Shown here: positions 24,188 through 32,327 of the stretch, one piece after another
Layout: each line of letters begins with the position of its first letter
How positions within the stretch are numbered: the first letter of the stretch is position 1
Origin: DASUPK01 sp963782345
GTDB taxonomy: Bacteria; Actinomycetota; Thermoleophilia; Solirubrobacterales; 70-9
Assembly: GCA_963782345.1 (NCBI GenBank)
Contig: CAWAJF010000001.1
Coordinates: 124,001 to 188,000, forward strand
Reading direction: 5' to 3'
Length of the DNA stretch: 64,000 nucleotides
The notes under the pieces: model-generated
Told to the model about the DNA's origin: nothing
What the model saw: only the letters and a program-made list of their open reading frames with translations
Databases searched by the model: none
Program-made: the position numbers and the translations under genes

Positions 24188-25455
24188 TAAGCCGGTCGGA
24201 GGAGCTGTACCGGCGAGCGCTCGAGGTGATGCCCGGAGGGGTCAACTCCCCGGTGCGAGCGATGCGGTCGATCGGCCGCGACCCGATCTTCATCGAGCGC
24301 GGCCAGGGCCCATACCTCTGGGACGTCGACGGCAACCGCTACGTCGACTGGGTGTCCTCGTGGGGTCCTCTGATCCTCGGGCACGCCGATCCGCTCGTGG
24401 TGAAGGCGGTTCGCGAGGCCGCCGATCGCGGGACGAGCTATGGAGCGCCCACCGCGGGCGAGGTGGACCTCGCGGCCGAGGTCGTTGACCGCTTCGCGAG
24501 CGTCGAGATGATTCGCATGACCAGCTCGGGAACGGAGGCGACGATGTCGGCGCTGCGGCTCGCCCGCGCCGTGACGGGCCGGACGACGATCGTGAAGTTC
24601 GCCGGTGCCTACCACGGCCATGTCGACGGTCTGCTCGCCGAGGGTGGCTCCGGACTGGCCACGGCGGGGGTTCCCGCGAGCCCGGGCGTCACCGAGGCGC
24701 AGGCAGCGGACACCGTGATCGCGCCCTGGAACGACGAGGAGGCCGTGGTGCAGGCGATCTCGAGAGGGCGACCGGCGGCCGTAATCGCCGAGCCGATCCC
24801 GGCGAACATGGGCGTGGTCCCACCCGACGCGGGTTTCCTCGAAGCTCTCAGGGACACCACCGCCGAGGCCGGCTCGCTGCTCATCCTCGACGAGGTGATC
24901 AGCGGCTTTCGCGTTGCCCGCGGGGGAGCACAGGAGCTGCTCGGGGTCGAGGCCGACCTGACCGTGATGGGGAAGGTGATCGGCGGAGGGCTACCCGCCG
25001 CGGCGTATGGCGGGAAGCGCGAGCTGATGGAGCGGATCGCGCCCGCCGGGGACGTCTACCAGGCGGGAACGCTGTCCGGGAACCCCCTCGCCGTCGCCGC
25101 CGGCCTCGCAACGCTGCGCCAGCTCGACAGCGCCGCATACGTCGGGATCGAGTCAGCCACGACGCGGCTCGCGACCGGCCTGCGGCGAGCCGCCGGCGAT
25201 CTGCCCGTCCAGGTCGCCAGCGTGCCGGGGCTGGTGACGGTGTTCTTCAGCGCCGAGCCCGTCCGTGACTTCGACGGCGCTCAGGCGTGCGACGCCAAGG
25301 CCTACGGCCGCTTCTGCCGGGCGATGCTGGACGCCGGGATCTTCCCGCCGGCATCCCAGTTCGAGGCCTGGTTTCCCTCGCTCGCCCACGACGAGGAGTC
25401 GATCGACCGGACGATCGAGGCCGCCAGGGGCGCGTTTCAGCAGGCCATCTCCTGA
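24184..25455 (+). CDS. hemL: Glutamate-1-semialdehyde 2,1-aminomutase, apparent CTG start
   Basis: PLP enzyme that converts glutamate-1-semialdehyde to 5-aminolevulinate. Conserved: RALEVMPGGVNSPVRAM, WVSSWGPLILGH, SSGTEATMSALRLAR, YHGHVDGLL, the PLP lysine in TVMGKVIGGGLPAAAYGG, and YQAGTLSGNPLAVAAG. ORF finders would start at GTG 24226, but homology covers SRSEELYRRALE upstream. The only codons available are CTG 24184 and ATA 24187; GGAGG (24172-24176) is seven bases before the CTG, and CTGA overlaps the upstream stop exactly as ATGA/GTGA junctions do elsewhere in this window. From CTG it is 423 residues, the family length. Confidence 0.93.
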   Translation: MISRSEELYRRALEVMPGGVNSPVRAMRSIGRDPIFIERGQGPYLWDVDGNRYVDWVSSWGPLILGHADPLVVKAVREAADRGTSYGAPTAGEVDLAAEVVDRFASVEMIRMTSSGTEATMSALRLARAVTGRTTIVKFAGAYHGHVDGLLAEGGSGLATAGVPASPGVTEAQAADTVIAPWNDEEAVVQAISRGRPAAVIAEPIPANMGVVPPDAGFLEALRDTTAEAGSLLILDEVISGFRVARGGAQELLGVEADLTVMGKVIGGGLPAAAYGGKRELMERIAPAGDVYQAGTLSGNPLAVAAGLATLRQLDSAAYVGIESATTRLATGLRRAAGDLPVQVASVPGLVTVFFSAEPVRDFDGAQACDAKAYGRFCRAMLDAGIFPPASQFEAWFPSLAHDEESIDRTIEAARGAFQQAIS

Positions 25456-25465
25456 CGCCCCGCTC

Positions 25466-25471
25466 TAATCT
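25466..25471 (+). promoter_or_regulatory. -10 box before the qcr-linked gene
   Basis: TAATCT, nine bases before the ATG at 25481; likely near-leaderless promoter of the qcr gene group. Confidence 0.4.
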
Positions 25472-25480
25472 CGACCCCGC

Positions 25481-26092
25481 ATGGCCTCGACCTCGACCTC
25501 CCTCGCCGCCCTGGTGGCGCTCCTCCGCGACGGCGACAACGTGATCACGCCATACGTCCGCGACACGGAGGAGCGGGCCGCGCTCGGCGGTCTGGCCGCA
25601 TCGGGACCGCGCGCCGCCGAGGCGGCCGATGAGTACACGGTCCTGGTCGAGGCGATCAGGGAGGGCTACCTGCTCCATTACGAGGAGCCGAGGCTGATCG
25701 AGGGAGCCGACGGGGACCTCCGGCTGCTCGCCGGCGACTTCCTCTATGCCCTTGGCCTCGAGAAGCTGGCGGCGCGTGGAGACCTCCACGCGGTCCGGGA
25801 GCTGGCGGACCTGATCAGCCTCTCGGCGCAGGTTCACGCGGAGAACGGCGACGGCTCGAGCGGCGCACTCGCCGGCGCCCTCTGGCTCGCGGCGATGGTG
25901 GCCGTGGGCGCGGGCTCCACGCCGGAGCACGAGTCGGCGAAGGAAGCCGTGCGCTGCGCTGAGCCCGATGCCGGTGGCCAATTGATTCGCAGCGCTACCA
26001 AAACCGCCCGTCAGGCGGGCATGGGCGACGCGCTGGCCCTCGCATCCGAGTCGATAGGCTTCGCCGCCGAGGACGCTCCACACCGTGGCTGA
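25481..26092 (+). CDS. Uncharacterised helical protein preceding qcrA
   Basis: 203 residues, mostly predicted alpha helix, no signal peptide or clear membrane segment except a mildly hydrophobic stretch AGALWLAAMVAVGAG. I do not recognise a family with certainty; the segment LRLLAGDFLYALGLEKLAARGDLHAVRELADLI faintly resembles the non-catalytic polyprenyl synthase component (HepS-like), and a catalytic polyprenyl synthase lies 3 kb downstream in the same gene group. Overlaps qcrA by eight bases, so it is co-expressed with the respiratory genes. Confidence 0.7.
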   Translation: MASTSTSLAALVALLRDGDNVITPYVRDTEERAALGGLAASGPRAAEAADEYTVLVEAIREGYLLHYEEPRLIEGADGDLRLLAGDFLYALGLEKLAARGDLHAVRELADLISLSAQVHAENGDGSSGALAGALWLAAMVAVGAGSTPEHESAKEAVRCAEPDAGGQLIRSATKTARQAGMGDALALASESIGFAAEDAPHRG

Positions 26093-26774
26093 AGAGGGAA
26101 ACGACAAGCAGGGGGCACCGAAGGGCCTTCCCAGCCCCGACCCCGCGGGCTACTTCGAGGGCGAGTCCATGAACCGGCGCGCCGCCTTCACGATCGGCGT
26201 GCAGGCGCTCGGGGGGATCGCCGGGGCGGCAATCGTCCTGCCGGCCATCGGCTTCGCGGCCGCGCCGCTCTTCGAGCAGGAGAAGGAGCCCTGGCAGGCG
26301 GTCGGGTCGACTTCGGACTTCACCGCTGACACGTATCGGACGGTGGTGATCACGGCCGTCGAGGGGATCGGCGAGACCGGCAAGACCACGGTGTACGTCC
26401 GCCGGGGCAATCCCGATCCCAAGCTGACCCAGAACGGCAAGTATCCCCCGGAGACCGCGGACGAGTACATCGCGATCACCACTCGCTGCGCGCATCTGGG
26501 CTGCCCCGTCCGGTACGTCCAGGCCGCCGGCAACTTCATCTGCCCGTGTCACGGAGGCGTCTACGGCTTCCTCGGCGAGCGTATCGGCGGCCCTCCGGTT
26601 CGCCCGCTCGACCGGTTCCAGACCCGGGTCACCAACGGCCAGGTCGAGATCGGTCCCCGCTACAGCGTCACCAACAGCCTCGACCCCGTCCGCGCCCGCG
26701 ACCCCGGTGAGTTCACCGGCGGCGTCTGGGAGTACCTCTACCCGCCGCGGCCCTCGGTGCCGCCGCCGCCGTAG
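26085..26774 (+). CDS. qcrA: Menaquinol:cytochrome c reductase Rieske iron-sulfur subunit
   Basis: Carries the 2Fe-2S cluster that takes the first electron from menaquinol. 229 residues: N-terminal cytoplasmic segment, one transmembrane helix (about 32-62, preceded by MNRRAAF), then the Rieske domain with CAHLGCPV and CPCHGGVYG supplying two Cys and two His ligands. Single-helix form as in Bacillus QcrA, not the three-helix actinobacterial type. GTG start 26085. qcrB follows 11 bases later. Confidence 0.94.
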   Translation: MAEEGNDKQGAPKGLPSPDPAGYFEGESMNRRAAFTIGVQALGGIAGAAIVLPAIGFAAAPLFEQEKEPWQAVGSTSDFTADTYRTVVITAVEGIGETGKTTVYVRRGNPDPKLTQNGKYPPETADEYIAITTRCAHLGCPVRYVQAAGNFICPCHGGVYGFLGERIGGPPVRPLDRFQTRVTNGQVEIGPRYSVTNSLDPVRARDPGEFTGGVWEYLYPPRPSVPPPP

Positions 26775-26785
26775 GAGAGCAGCGC

Positions 26786-27592
26786 GTGCCCAAGCTGCCA
26801 AAGCCAGGACCACTGAGCCGCCCCGCGCCTCCCGGTCAGCGCACCAATGGCGCGAACGGCAACGGCGCGGGGCCGGTTGAAGTCGCGAAGGAGGCCGGCG
26901 GCGACGTCCTCGGCTGGGTCGACGAGCGGACCGGCGGCTCGAGCTTCCTCACCGGGATGCTCTACCGGAAGGTGCCGAAGGGGACCAACTGGTTCTACAC
27001 GCTCGGCTCGGCGACCCTCTTCGCCTTCACCTTCCAGGCGCTGACCGGCGTCTTCCTGGCGATGTACTACACGCCCTCGCCGACCCAGGCCTATGGGTCG
27101 ATCACCCACCTCACCAACGACGTCTGGATGGGCGAGTTCGTCCGCGGCATGCACAAGTGGGGCGCCTCGGTGATGATCATCTGCATCTTCCTGCACATGG
27201 GGCGCACCTTCTTCTTCGGGGCCTACAAGTATCCGAGGGAGCTCAACTGGGTGATCGGAGTGGTGCTGGTCATCCTCACCATGGTGATGGGCCTGACCGG
27301 GTATCTGCTGCCCTTCGATCAGCGGTCCTACTGGGCGACGATCGTCGCCAACAACATCACCGGGACCGGTCCCGTCCTCGGCCCGTACCTCGCCGATTTC
27401 CTGCGCGCCGGCCCTGAGATCGGCGCCACGACCCTCGCGCGGTTCTACGCGATCCACATGCTCCTTGTGCCCGGCTTGATCATCGCCCTGATCGGGGCCC
27501 ACCTGTATCTCGTGGTCAAGCTCGGAACCACGGCGCCGCCCTGGATGCGCTCCGACCGGCCCAAGTCGCTGCGCAGGGAGGAGGTCGGTTGA
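26786..27592 (+). CDS. qcrB: Menaquinol:cytochrome c reductase cytochrome b (N-terminal, b6-type)
   Basis: 268 residues, the b6-type half of cytochrome b with four transmembrane helices. Heme ligands: HKWGASVMIICIFLHMGR and YAIHMLLVPGLIIALIGAHLYL; also NWFYTLGSATLFAF and GLTGYLLPFDQRSYWA. A 55-residue Pro/Gly/Asn-rich leader precedes the conserved domain, longer than in Bacillus. Only four helices, so the complex uses a split cytochrome b. The stop overlaps the TTG start of the next subunit (TTGA). Confidence 0.93.
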   Translation: MPKLPKPGPLSRPAPPGQRTNGANGNGAGPVEVAKEAGGDVLGWVDERTGGSSFLTGMLYRKVPKGTNWFYTLGSATLFAFTFQALTGVFLAMYYTPSPTQAYGSITHLTNDVWMGEFVRGMHKWGASVMIICIFLHMGRTFFFGAYKYPRELNWVIGVVLVILTMVMGLTGYLLPFDQRSYWATIVANNITGTGPVLGPYLADFLRAGPEIGATTLARFYAIHMLLVPGLIIALIGAHLYLVVKLGTTAPPWMRSDRPKSLRREEVG

Positions 27593-28290
27593 ACCGGCGC
27601 GAGAAGGAGGAGTACCTCCGCGGTTACGAGGCCCTGAAGAAGAAGGGGAAGCCGTTCTTCCCGTACGCGGTGATGAAGGACACGGCGATGATGCTGATCG
27701 TCGCGCTGGTCATCGTCGGGCTGTCGATCGTTCTCGGAGCCGAACAGGGGCCGAAGGTCGACCCGACCACCACCACCTACACGCCGCGACCCGAGTGGTA
27801 CTTCTTCTTCCTCTTCGAGCTGCTCCGCGTGATCAAGCCGCCGTGGGCGGTCCCGATCGCGACGATCGGGATCCCGACGATCGCGATGGTGCTGCTCCTG
27901 CTCCTGCCGTTCTACGACCGCAATGCCGAGAGACGGCCCGAGCGTAGGCCGATCGCGACGACGACCGGAATCCTGGTGATCATCGCAATGGCGTATCTGA
28001 CCTTCCTGGGCGCCACCGCCGGGCCGCCGAGCCAGGTTGACCTGAAGACATCGGCTGCGCTCCGGCCCGGCCAGCAGGTGGTCGCCCAATCGGGCTGTCT
28101 CGCGTGCCACAAGCTGGGCGATAACGGCAATGACGGCCCCGGCCCCGAGCTGACGCACATCGGCGCCCGGATCCCCCGCAACGCGATCGCGCGCTCGCTC
28201 GAGGTCGGCCCGAGCATCATGCCGTCCTATGCGGGTCTGCCGCCGGCCAAGTTCCAGGCGCTGACGGCGTACATCGCGTCCCTGAACTGA
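27589..28290 (+). CDS. qcrC: Cytochrome b subunit IV fused to cytochrome c (QcrC type)
   Basis: 233 residues. N-terminal part (about 25-135) is the subunit-IV-like half of cytochrome b with three hydrophobic segments and PRPEWYFFFLFELLR (the PEWY quinol-site motif). After a fourth helix (about 127-147) comes a monoheme cytochrome c domain with SGCLACHKLG (CxxCH) and a distal methionine in IMPSYAGLP. This b/c fusion is the architecture of Bacillus QcrC. TTG start 27589 overlaps qcrB by four bases. Confidence 0.93.
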   Translation: MNRREKEEYLRGYEALKKKGKPFFPYAVMKDTAMMLIVALVIVGLSIVLGAEQGPKVDPTTTTYTPRPEWYFFFLFELLRVIKPPWAVPIATIGIPTIAMVLLLLLPFYDRNAERRPERRPIATTTGILVIIAMAYLTFLGATAGPPSQVDLKTSAALRPGQQVVAQSGCLACHKLGDNGNDGPGPELTHIGARIPRNAIARSLEVGPSIMPSYAGLPPAKFQALTAYIASLN

Positions 28291-28299
28291 CCGGTCGCC

Positions 28300-28305
28300 T
28301 AATCT
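28300..28305 (+). promoter_or_regulatory. -10 box, leaderless menG
   Basis: TAATCT, then seven bases to the ATG at 28313. Confidence 0.45.
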
Positions 28306-28312
28306 CGCGCAC

Positions 28313-29062
28313 ATGAGTGTCTCGTCCGGCACGGAGGCAGGGAGCGGCGCGCCCAACCGCGACTCCGATCAGTTCGCGACCGAGGTCCGGAGCATGTTCG
28401 ACCGGATCGCGGGCGTCTACGACCTGATGAACTCGGCGATGACCGCCGGGCTCCACCACCAGTGGCGCCAGCGGGCCGTCGACCGGGCGAACGTGGGGCC
28501 GGGCTCCGACGCGCTCGACCTCTGCTGCGGCACCGGTGACCTCGCCCTCGAGCTGCGCATGCGGATCGGCCCGGACGGCCGCGTGGTCGGCAGCGACTTC
28601 TCGGAGCCGATGCTCGAGCTGGCTCGCCGCAAGAGCGGCGATCGGGGCCTGCCGGTGGAGTTCGGCTGGGCGGATGCCCTCGATCTGCCATACGGGGAGG
28701 CGAGCTTCGACGCTGTCACGATCGGCTTCGGCGCCCGCAACCTGGCCGACCTCGATCGGGGCCTCTCCGAGATGGTTCGCGTGCTGCGTCCCGGTGGGCG
28801 CCTGGTCATCCTCGAGATCACGCGTCCACAGCGCGAGCCGCTGGCGAGCTTCTACTCGCTGTGGTTCGACCGCGTGGTCCCCGTGATCGGATCCCTCGCC
28901 GGAGACCCCGACGCCTACAGCTATCTGCCGGACTCGGTCCGCAGCTTCCCCGACCCGAAGCGGCTGGCGGCGAAGATCGAGTCCGCCGGCTTCACTGAGA
29001 TCCGCTGGCTCCTCCTCGCCGGCGGGATCATCGCAATCCACAGCGCGACCAAGGCCAAATGA
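28313..29062 (+). CDS. menG: Demethylmenaquinone methyltransferase
   Basis: SAM-dependent C-methyltransferase of the UbiE/MenG family, last step of menaquinone synthesis. 249 residues: VRSMFDRIAGVYDLMNS, SAM motif ALDLCCGTGDLALEL, GWADALDLPYGEASFDAVTIGFGARNL, and the closing pattern RLVILEITRP and FYSLWFDRVVPVIG. With no sign of a quinone other than menaquinone in context, menG is preferred to ubiE. Its stop overlaps the next ATG by four bases. Confidence 0.92.
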   Translation: MSVSSGTEAGSGAPNRDSDQFATEVRSMFDRIAGVYDLMNSAMTAGLHHQWRQRAVDRANVGPGSDALDLCCGTGDLALELRMRIGPDGRVVGSDFSEPMLELARRKSGDRGLPVEFGWADALDLPYGEASFDAVTIGFGARNLADLDRGLSEMVRVLRPGGRLVILEITRPQREPLASFYSLWFDRVVPVIGSLAGDPDAYSYLPDSVRSFPDPKRLAAKIESAGFTEIRWLLLAGGIIAIHSATKAK

Positions 29063-30039
29063 CCCGATCGTCCGTGCCACCACCCGTGACCGCCGTGATG
29101 GACGCCGCGAGCGCCTGGCTCCCGGAGCGCATGTCCGAGGTCGAGAGCCGGCTCTCCGACCTCGCCGCCGGCTACGGCGCCAGGCTGGGCGAGGAGGCCG
29201 AGGCGACGCTGTCCGCGGGCGGCAAGCGCCTGCGGCCCCTGCTGGTACTGATGGCCGCCGGCGAGGAGGCCGGCGAGCGCGCCGTGCGAGTCGCCTCCGC
29301 GGTGGAGATGGTTCACATGGCGACCCTCGTCCACGATGACGTCCTCGACGGCGCCCCGGTCCGGCGCGGCCGGCCCACGGTGGTGGCGCGCTCCGGCAGA
29401 GATCGGGCCGTGGGGGTGGGTGACCTGCTCTTCAGCCGCGCCTTCGCCGAGCTGGCCGCCGACGGTGGCGAGCCGGAGGTGGCCGAATTGAGCTCGGCCT
29501 CGGTGGCCCTGGCGCTCGGCGAGCTGGCGCAGAGACACGATGCCTTCGACACGTCCATCACCGAGGAGCGCTATCTGGAGCGCTGCTCCCTGAAGACGGC
29601 GCGGCTCTTCGAGTCCGCCTGCCGGCTCGGCCGTATCTCGTCGGGGAGACCTGGCACCGAGGACCTCGCCTCGTTCGGGCGGGAGATCGGTCTCGCCTTC
29701 CAGCTGCTCGACGACGTTCTCGATATCACGGGGCCGCCCGAGCGGACCGGCAAGGCCCGCGGCACCGACCTGCTCGATGGCACCGTGACGTTGCCGCTGA
29801 TCCTGGCCCAACGGCTGGACCCCCGGCTTCAGGCGGCTGAGCTTCGCGGCCTCGATCACGCCGGGGCCGAGACGCTCTGCGAGCGGATCGCGGCGACGGG
29901 CGCCCTCGAGGACGTCCGCGACCGAGCGAAGCAGGGCATCGAGCGGGCCAAGCGGACCCTCGGTTCGCCGGAATTCACGGGCGAGGAGCGCGAGCTGCTC
30001 GGCATGATCGCCGACGGCGTGGTGGAGCGCTACGCGTAA
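29059..30039 (+). CDS. Polyprenyl diphosphate synthase (probable menaquinone side chain)
   Basis: Trans-polyprenyl transferase, 326 residues. First aspartate-rich motif in MATLVHDDVLDGAPVRRGRPT, second in FQLLDDVLDITG; GGKRLRPLL and GTDLLDGTVTLPLILA are also conserved. The second motif lacks the usual fifth Asp-rich spacing of short-chain FPP synthases, as in long-chain enzymes. Coupling to menG indicates the menaquinone side chain. The gene is closed by a strong hairpin. Confidence 0.88.
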   Translation: MTRSSVPPPVTAVMDAASAWLPERMSEVESRLSDLAAGYGARLGEEAEATLSAGGKRLRPLLVLMAAGEEAGERAVRVASAVEMVHMATLVHDDVLDGAPVRRGRPTVVARSGRDRAVGVGDLLFSRAFAELAADGGEPEVAELSSASVALALGELAQRHDAFDTSITEERYLERCSLKTARLFESACRLGRISSGRPGTEDLASFGREIGLAFQLLDDVLDITGPPERTGKARGTDLLDGTVTLPLILAQRLDPRLQAAELRGLDHAGAETLCERIAATGALEDVRDRAKQGIERAKRTLGSPEFTGEERELLGMIADGVVERYA

Positions 30040-30041
30040 AG

Positions 30042-30069
30042 GTCAATGGCCCCTTGCGGGGCCATTGAC
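30042..30069 (+). terminator. Hairpin after the menG-polyprenyl synthase unit
   Basis: Perfect 12-bp stem (30042-30053 with 30058-30069) and TTGC loop, two bases after the stop codon. No T-run follows, so either a factor-assisted terminator or an mRNA 3'-protecting hairpin. Confidence 0.6.
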
Positions 30070-30110
30070 TGGAGGGAGTGACTCGTTGGAGTGGCGCTTC
30101 CTTCATAAAG

Positions 30111-30139
30111 CGGGGTGCACTTACGCGCACCCTCGCATC
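30111..30139 (-). repeat. Hairpin repeat R1, copy 2 (diverged)
   Basis: On the minus strand ATGCGAGGG is followed by a hairpin in which GGGTGC pairs with GCACCC (30113-30118 with 30127-30132). Relative to copies 1, 3 and 4 the otherwise bulged A is paired here with a U, a structure-preserving change. It begins inside the stop codon of the zinc-ribbon gene. Confidence 0.45.
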
Positions 30140-30488
30140 AGAAGTCTTCGGGGAGGATGCTGTCGGTCGACAGCGCCATGGCGAACCGATCCGCCTCTTC
30201 CTCCATGTTGGCGCGGGTGAGCGAGCGGAGATCCTCGATCAGCTCCTGGCCGCCTCGATCGAGCTCCTCGTCGTAGTGGTCGACCTCGGATTGGCTGTAG
30301 CTGTCACGGCCCCACCACTCGCACTCGGGGCAGCGCAGCTCGACGTTCCAGGCCCCGTCACCTTGCTCGTGCCAGTTCATCGGCTGGACCAGACTGGAGG
30401 AGCAGCTGGGGCACGCGTGCATTCCCTCGGGGGACTTGTGCTGAGTGTCGACCCGGGGCTGGGTGTTTGTCCGCTTTGGACCTTCCAT
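30138..30488 (-). CDS. Zinc-ribbon hypothetical protein
   Basis: 116 residues. A treble-clef/zinc-ribbon is suggested by CPSC (about residues 26-29) and CPEC (about 53-56) with 23 residues between, followed by an acidic helical C-terminus rich in Asp/Glu. The first 22 residues are unconserved-looking and an internal ATG (residue 23) just before the first CxxC is an alternative start. No enzyme motif. Function unknown. Confidence 0.72.
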   Translation of the reverse strand: MEGPKRTNTQPRVDTQHKSPEGMHACPSCSSSLVQPMNWHEQGDGAWNVELRCPECEWWGRDSYSQSEVDHYDEELDRGGQELIEDLRSLTRANMEEEADRFAMALSTDSILPEDF

Positions 30489-30559
30489 CGTGAGTTACAT
30501 ATCGGGCCTCTGAGCCCCGACCTTTAGGCCCAAAAGTAAGTCTCTTCGTGCGTGCCGAA

Positions 30560-30565
30560 TAGACT
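30560..30565 (+). promoter_or_regulatory. -10 box, leaderless dcd
   Basis: TAGACT, then six bases to the ATG at 30572. Confidence 0.5.
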
Positions 30566-30571
30566 GGCTCG

Positions 30572-31150
30572 ATGGTTTTGAGCGACCGCACGATCAAGGA
30601 GGAGGTGGCGGCCGGCCGCCTCGTCTTCGATCCCTATGACGAGTCGCTCGTGCAGCCCTCGAGCGTGGACATGCGGGTCGACCGCAGCTTCCGCGTCTTC
30701 AACAACTCGCGCTACCCGTTCATCGACGTGCGGGAGCGGATGGAGAACCTGACCGAGCTGGTCAAGGTCGAGGGGGACGAGCCGTTCGTGCTGCATCCCG
30801 GGGAGTTCGTCCTCGGTCAAACGCTGGAGCGGGTCCGCCTTCCAAACGATCTCGTCGCGCGCCTCGAGGGAAAGAGCTCGCTCGGCCGGCTCGGCCTGGT
30901 GATTCACTCGACCGCCGGCTTCGTGGACCCCGGTTTCGAGGGGAACCTGACGCTGGAGCTCTCCAATCTCGCCACCCTGCCGATCACGATCTATCACGGG
31001 ATGCCGATCGGCCAAATCTCCTTCATGCGGATGGACGCCCCGGTCGAGCACGCATACGGCGCCAACGAGGCCGGCAGCAAGTACCAGGGACAGGCGGAGC
31101 CGACCGCTTCGCGCTTCTACCTCAACTTCCCGGAGCGAATCCGCAAGTAG
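30572..31150 (+). CDS. dcd: dCTP deaminase
   Basis: Trimeric enzyme deaminating dCTP to dUTP (or, in bifunctional forms, directly to dUMP). 192 residues with MVLSDRTIKEEVAAGRL, QPSSVDMRV, GKSSLGRLGLVIHSTAGFVD (the loop with Ser/Arg and the catalytic region), FEGNLTLEL and KYQGQ near the end. Actinobacterial Dcd is often the bifunctional DCD-DUT; sequence reading alone does not settle it. Single gene with its own promoter, upstream of tatA. Confidence 0.94.
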   Translation: MVLSDRTIKEEVAAGRLVFDPYDESLVQPSSVDMRVDRSFRVFNNSRYPFIDVRERMENLTELVKVEGDEPFVLHPGEFVLGQTLERVRLPNDLVARLEGKSSLGRLGLVIHSTAGFVDPGFEGNLTLELSNLATLPITIYHGMPIGQISFMRMDAPVEHAYGANEAGSKYQGQAEPTASRFYLNFPERIRK

Positions 31151-31190
31151 GCCCCGGCGTAGGGTTGCGGGCGGACCCCGCCCCAGCCGC

Positions 31191-31196
31191 TAACAT
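31191..31196 (+). promoter_or_regulatory. -10 box, leaderless tatA
   Basis: TAACAT, eight bases before the ATG at 31205. Confidence 0.4.
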
Positions 31197-31204
31197 CCGC
31201 ATCG

Positions 31205-31507
31205 ATGCCCAACGTGGGACCGCTGGAGATAGCCGTCGTTCTCATCATCGTTCTGATCATCTTCGGGCCGAAGCGTCTTCCCGAGCTCGGCCAGTCGATG
31301 GGGCGTGGTATCCGCGAGTTCAAGGGCTCCCTCTCCGGGGACGGCGATGACAAGGATTCCCCGGAGGAGAAGCGTCGCGAGCTGGAGGCGAGCCAGCAGG
31401 TTCAGGCGAGCCAGCCCCAGCCGCCCCAGGCAGTTGAAGGGGAAGCGACAACCGAGAAGCCTGCGGAGCCCGTCGAGGGCGAGGTCGTCTCCGAGAACAA
31501 GGCCTAG
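31205..31507 (+). CDS. tatA: Twin-arginine translocase subunit TatA
   Basis: 100 residues: short periplasmic N-terminus, transmembrane helix (about 3-21, IAVVLIIVLIIFGPKRLPEL), amphipathic helix with the FGPKRLPELG hinge, then an acidic/Gln-rich cytoplasmic tail. Assembles with TatC to export folded proteins such as the Rieske subunit. Followed three bases later by tatC. Confidence 0.94.
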   Translation: MPNVGPLEIAVVLIIVLIIFGPKRLPELGQSMGRGIREFKGSLSGDGDDKDSPEEKRRELEASQQVQASQPQPPQAVEGEATTEKPAEPVEGEVVSENKA

Positions 31508-31510
31508 GCA

Positions 31511-32296
31511 ATGGCCCGGCTACGGCCGGTCGACTTCCAGGACCGGCTCACGCTCGTCGAACATCTCGACGAGCTTCGGACGCGCGTCGTCATCTCGATC
31601 GTGGCGTTCTCGGTCGCCTTCGCGCTCTGCTTCTGGCAGAACAGCCGGCTGCTGGACATCGCCAACGCGCCCCTGCCGGGCAACAGGACCCCGATCACCT
31701 TCGGAGTCGCCGAGCCGTTCACGACGACCGTGACGATCACGGCCTATGCGGCCCTCGTGATCTCGCTGCCGGTGATCCTCTACCAGGCCTACGCGTTCAT
31801 CCTGCCGGCGCTGACGACGCGGGAGAAGCGGGTCGTGGTGCCCTTTCTGATCGGAGTTCCGCTGCTGTTCGTGGCGGGAGTCCTCTTCGGATACTTCCTG
31901 GTGATCCCCGCGGCCACCAAGTTCCTGCTCAACTTCAACGACAGCCAGTTCAACATCCAGATCCGGGCGCGGGACTACTACAGCTTCTTCACGCTGACGC
32001 TCGGGATCATGGGCCTGATCTTCCAGCTTCCGATCGGGATCCTCGCCATCACCCGGCTCGGAATCATCACCCCCGAGCAGCTGTCCGCCAACCGCCGCTA
32101 CGCGATCGTCGGTCTCGCGGTGCTAGCGATGGCGCTCCCCGGCACGGATCCGGTCAGCATGCTGATTGAGCTCGTGCCGCTGCTCCTGCTCTTCGAGGGC
32201 AGCCTGCTCCTCGCCAGGACGTTCGGCAGGCCCCCCGAACGGGCGGCCGAACGAGACATCACCTTCTCCGAGCCGCCGCCCGGCGGGGCGGCGTAG
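31511..32296 (+). CDS. tatC: Sec-independent translocase TatC
   Basis: 261 residues with six transmembrane helices. Conserved: LVEHLDELRTRVVISI at the N-terminus (signal-peptide binding), GVAEPFTTTVTITAYAALVISLP, LPALTTREKRVV, and FQLPIGILAITRLGI. Receptor of twin-arginine signal peptides. In operon with tatA. Confidence 0.95.
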   Translation: MARLRPVDFQDRLTLVEHLDELRTRVVISIVAFSVAFALCFWQNSRLLDIANAPLPGNRTPITFGVAEPFTTTVTITAYAALVISLPVILYQAYAFILPALTTREKRVVVPFLIGVPLLFVAGVLFGYFLVIPAATKFLLNFNDSQFNIQIRARDYYSFFTLTLGIMGLIFQLPIGILAITRLGIITPEQLSANRRYAIVGLAVLAMALPGTDPVSMLIELVPLLLLFEGSLLLARTFGRPPERAAERDITFSEPPPGGAA

Positions 32297-32315
32297 GCGC
32301 GAACCTGCGTTCATC

Positions 32316-32321
32316 TACGCT
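32316..32321 (+). promoter_or_regulatory. -10 box, leaderless membrane-anchored gene
   Basis: TACGCT, then six bases to the GTG at 32328. Confidence 0.35.
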
Positions 32322-32327
32322 TCCGCC

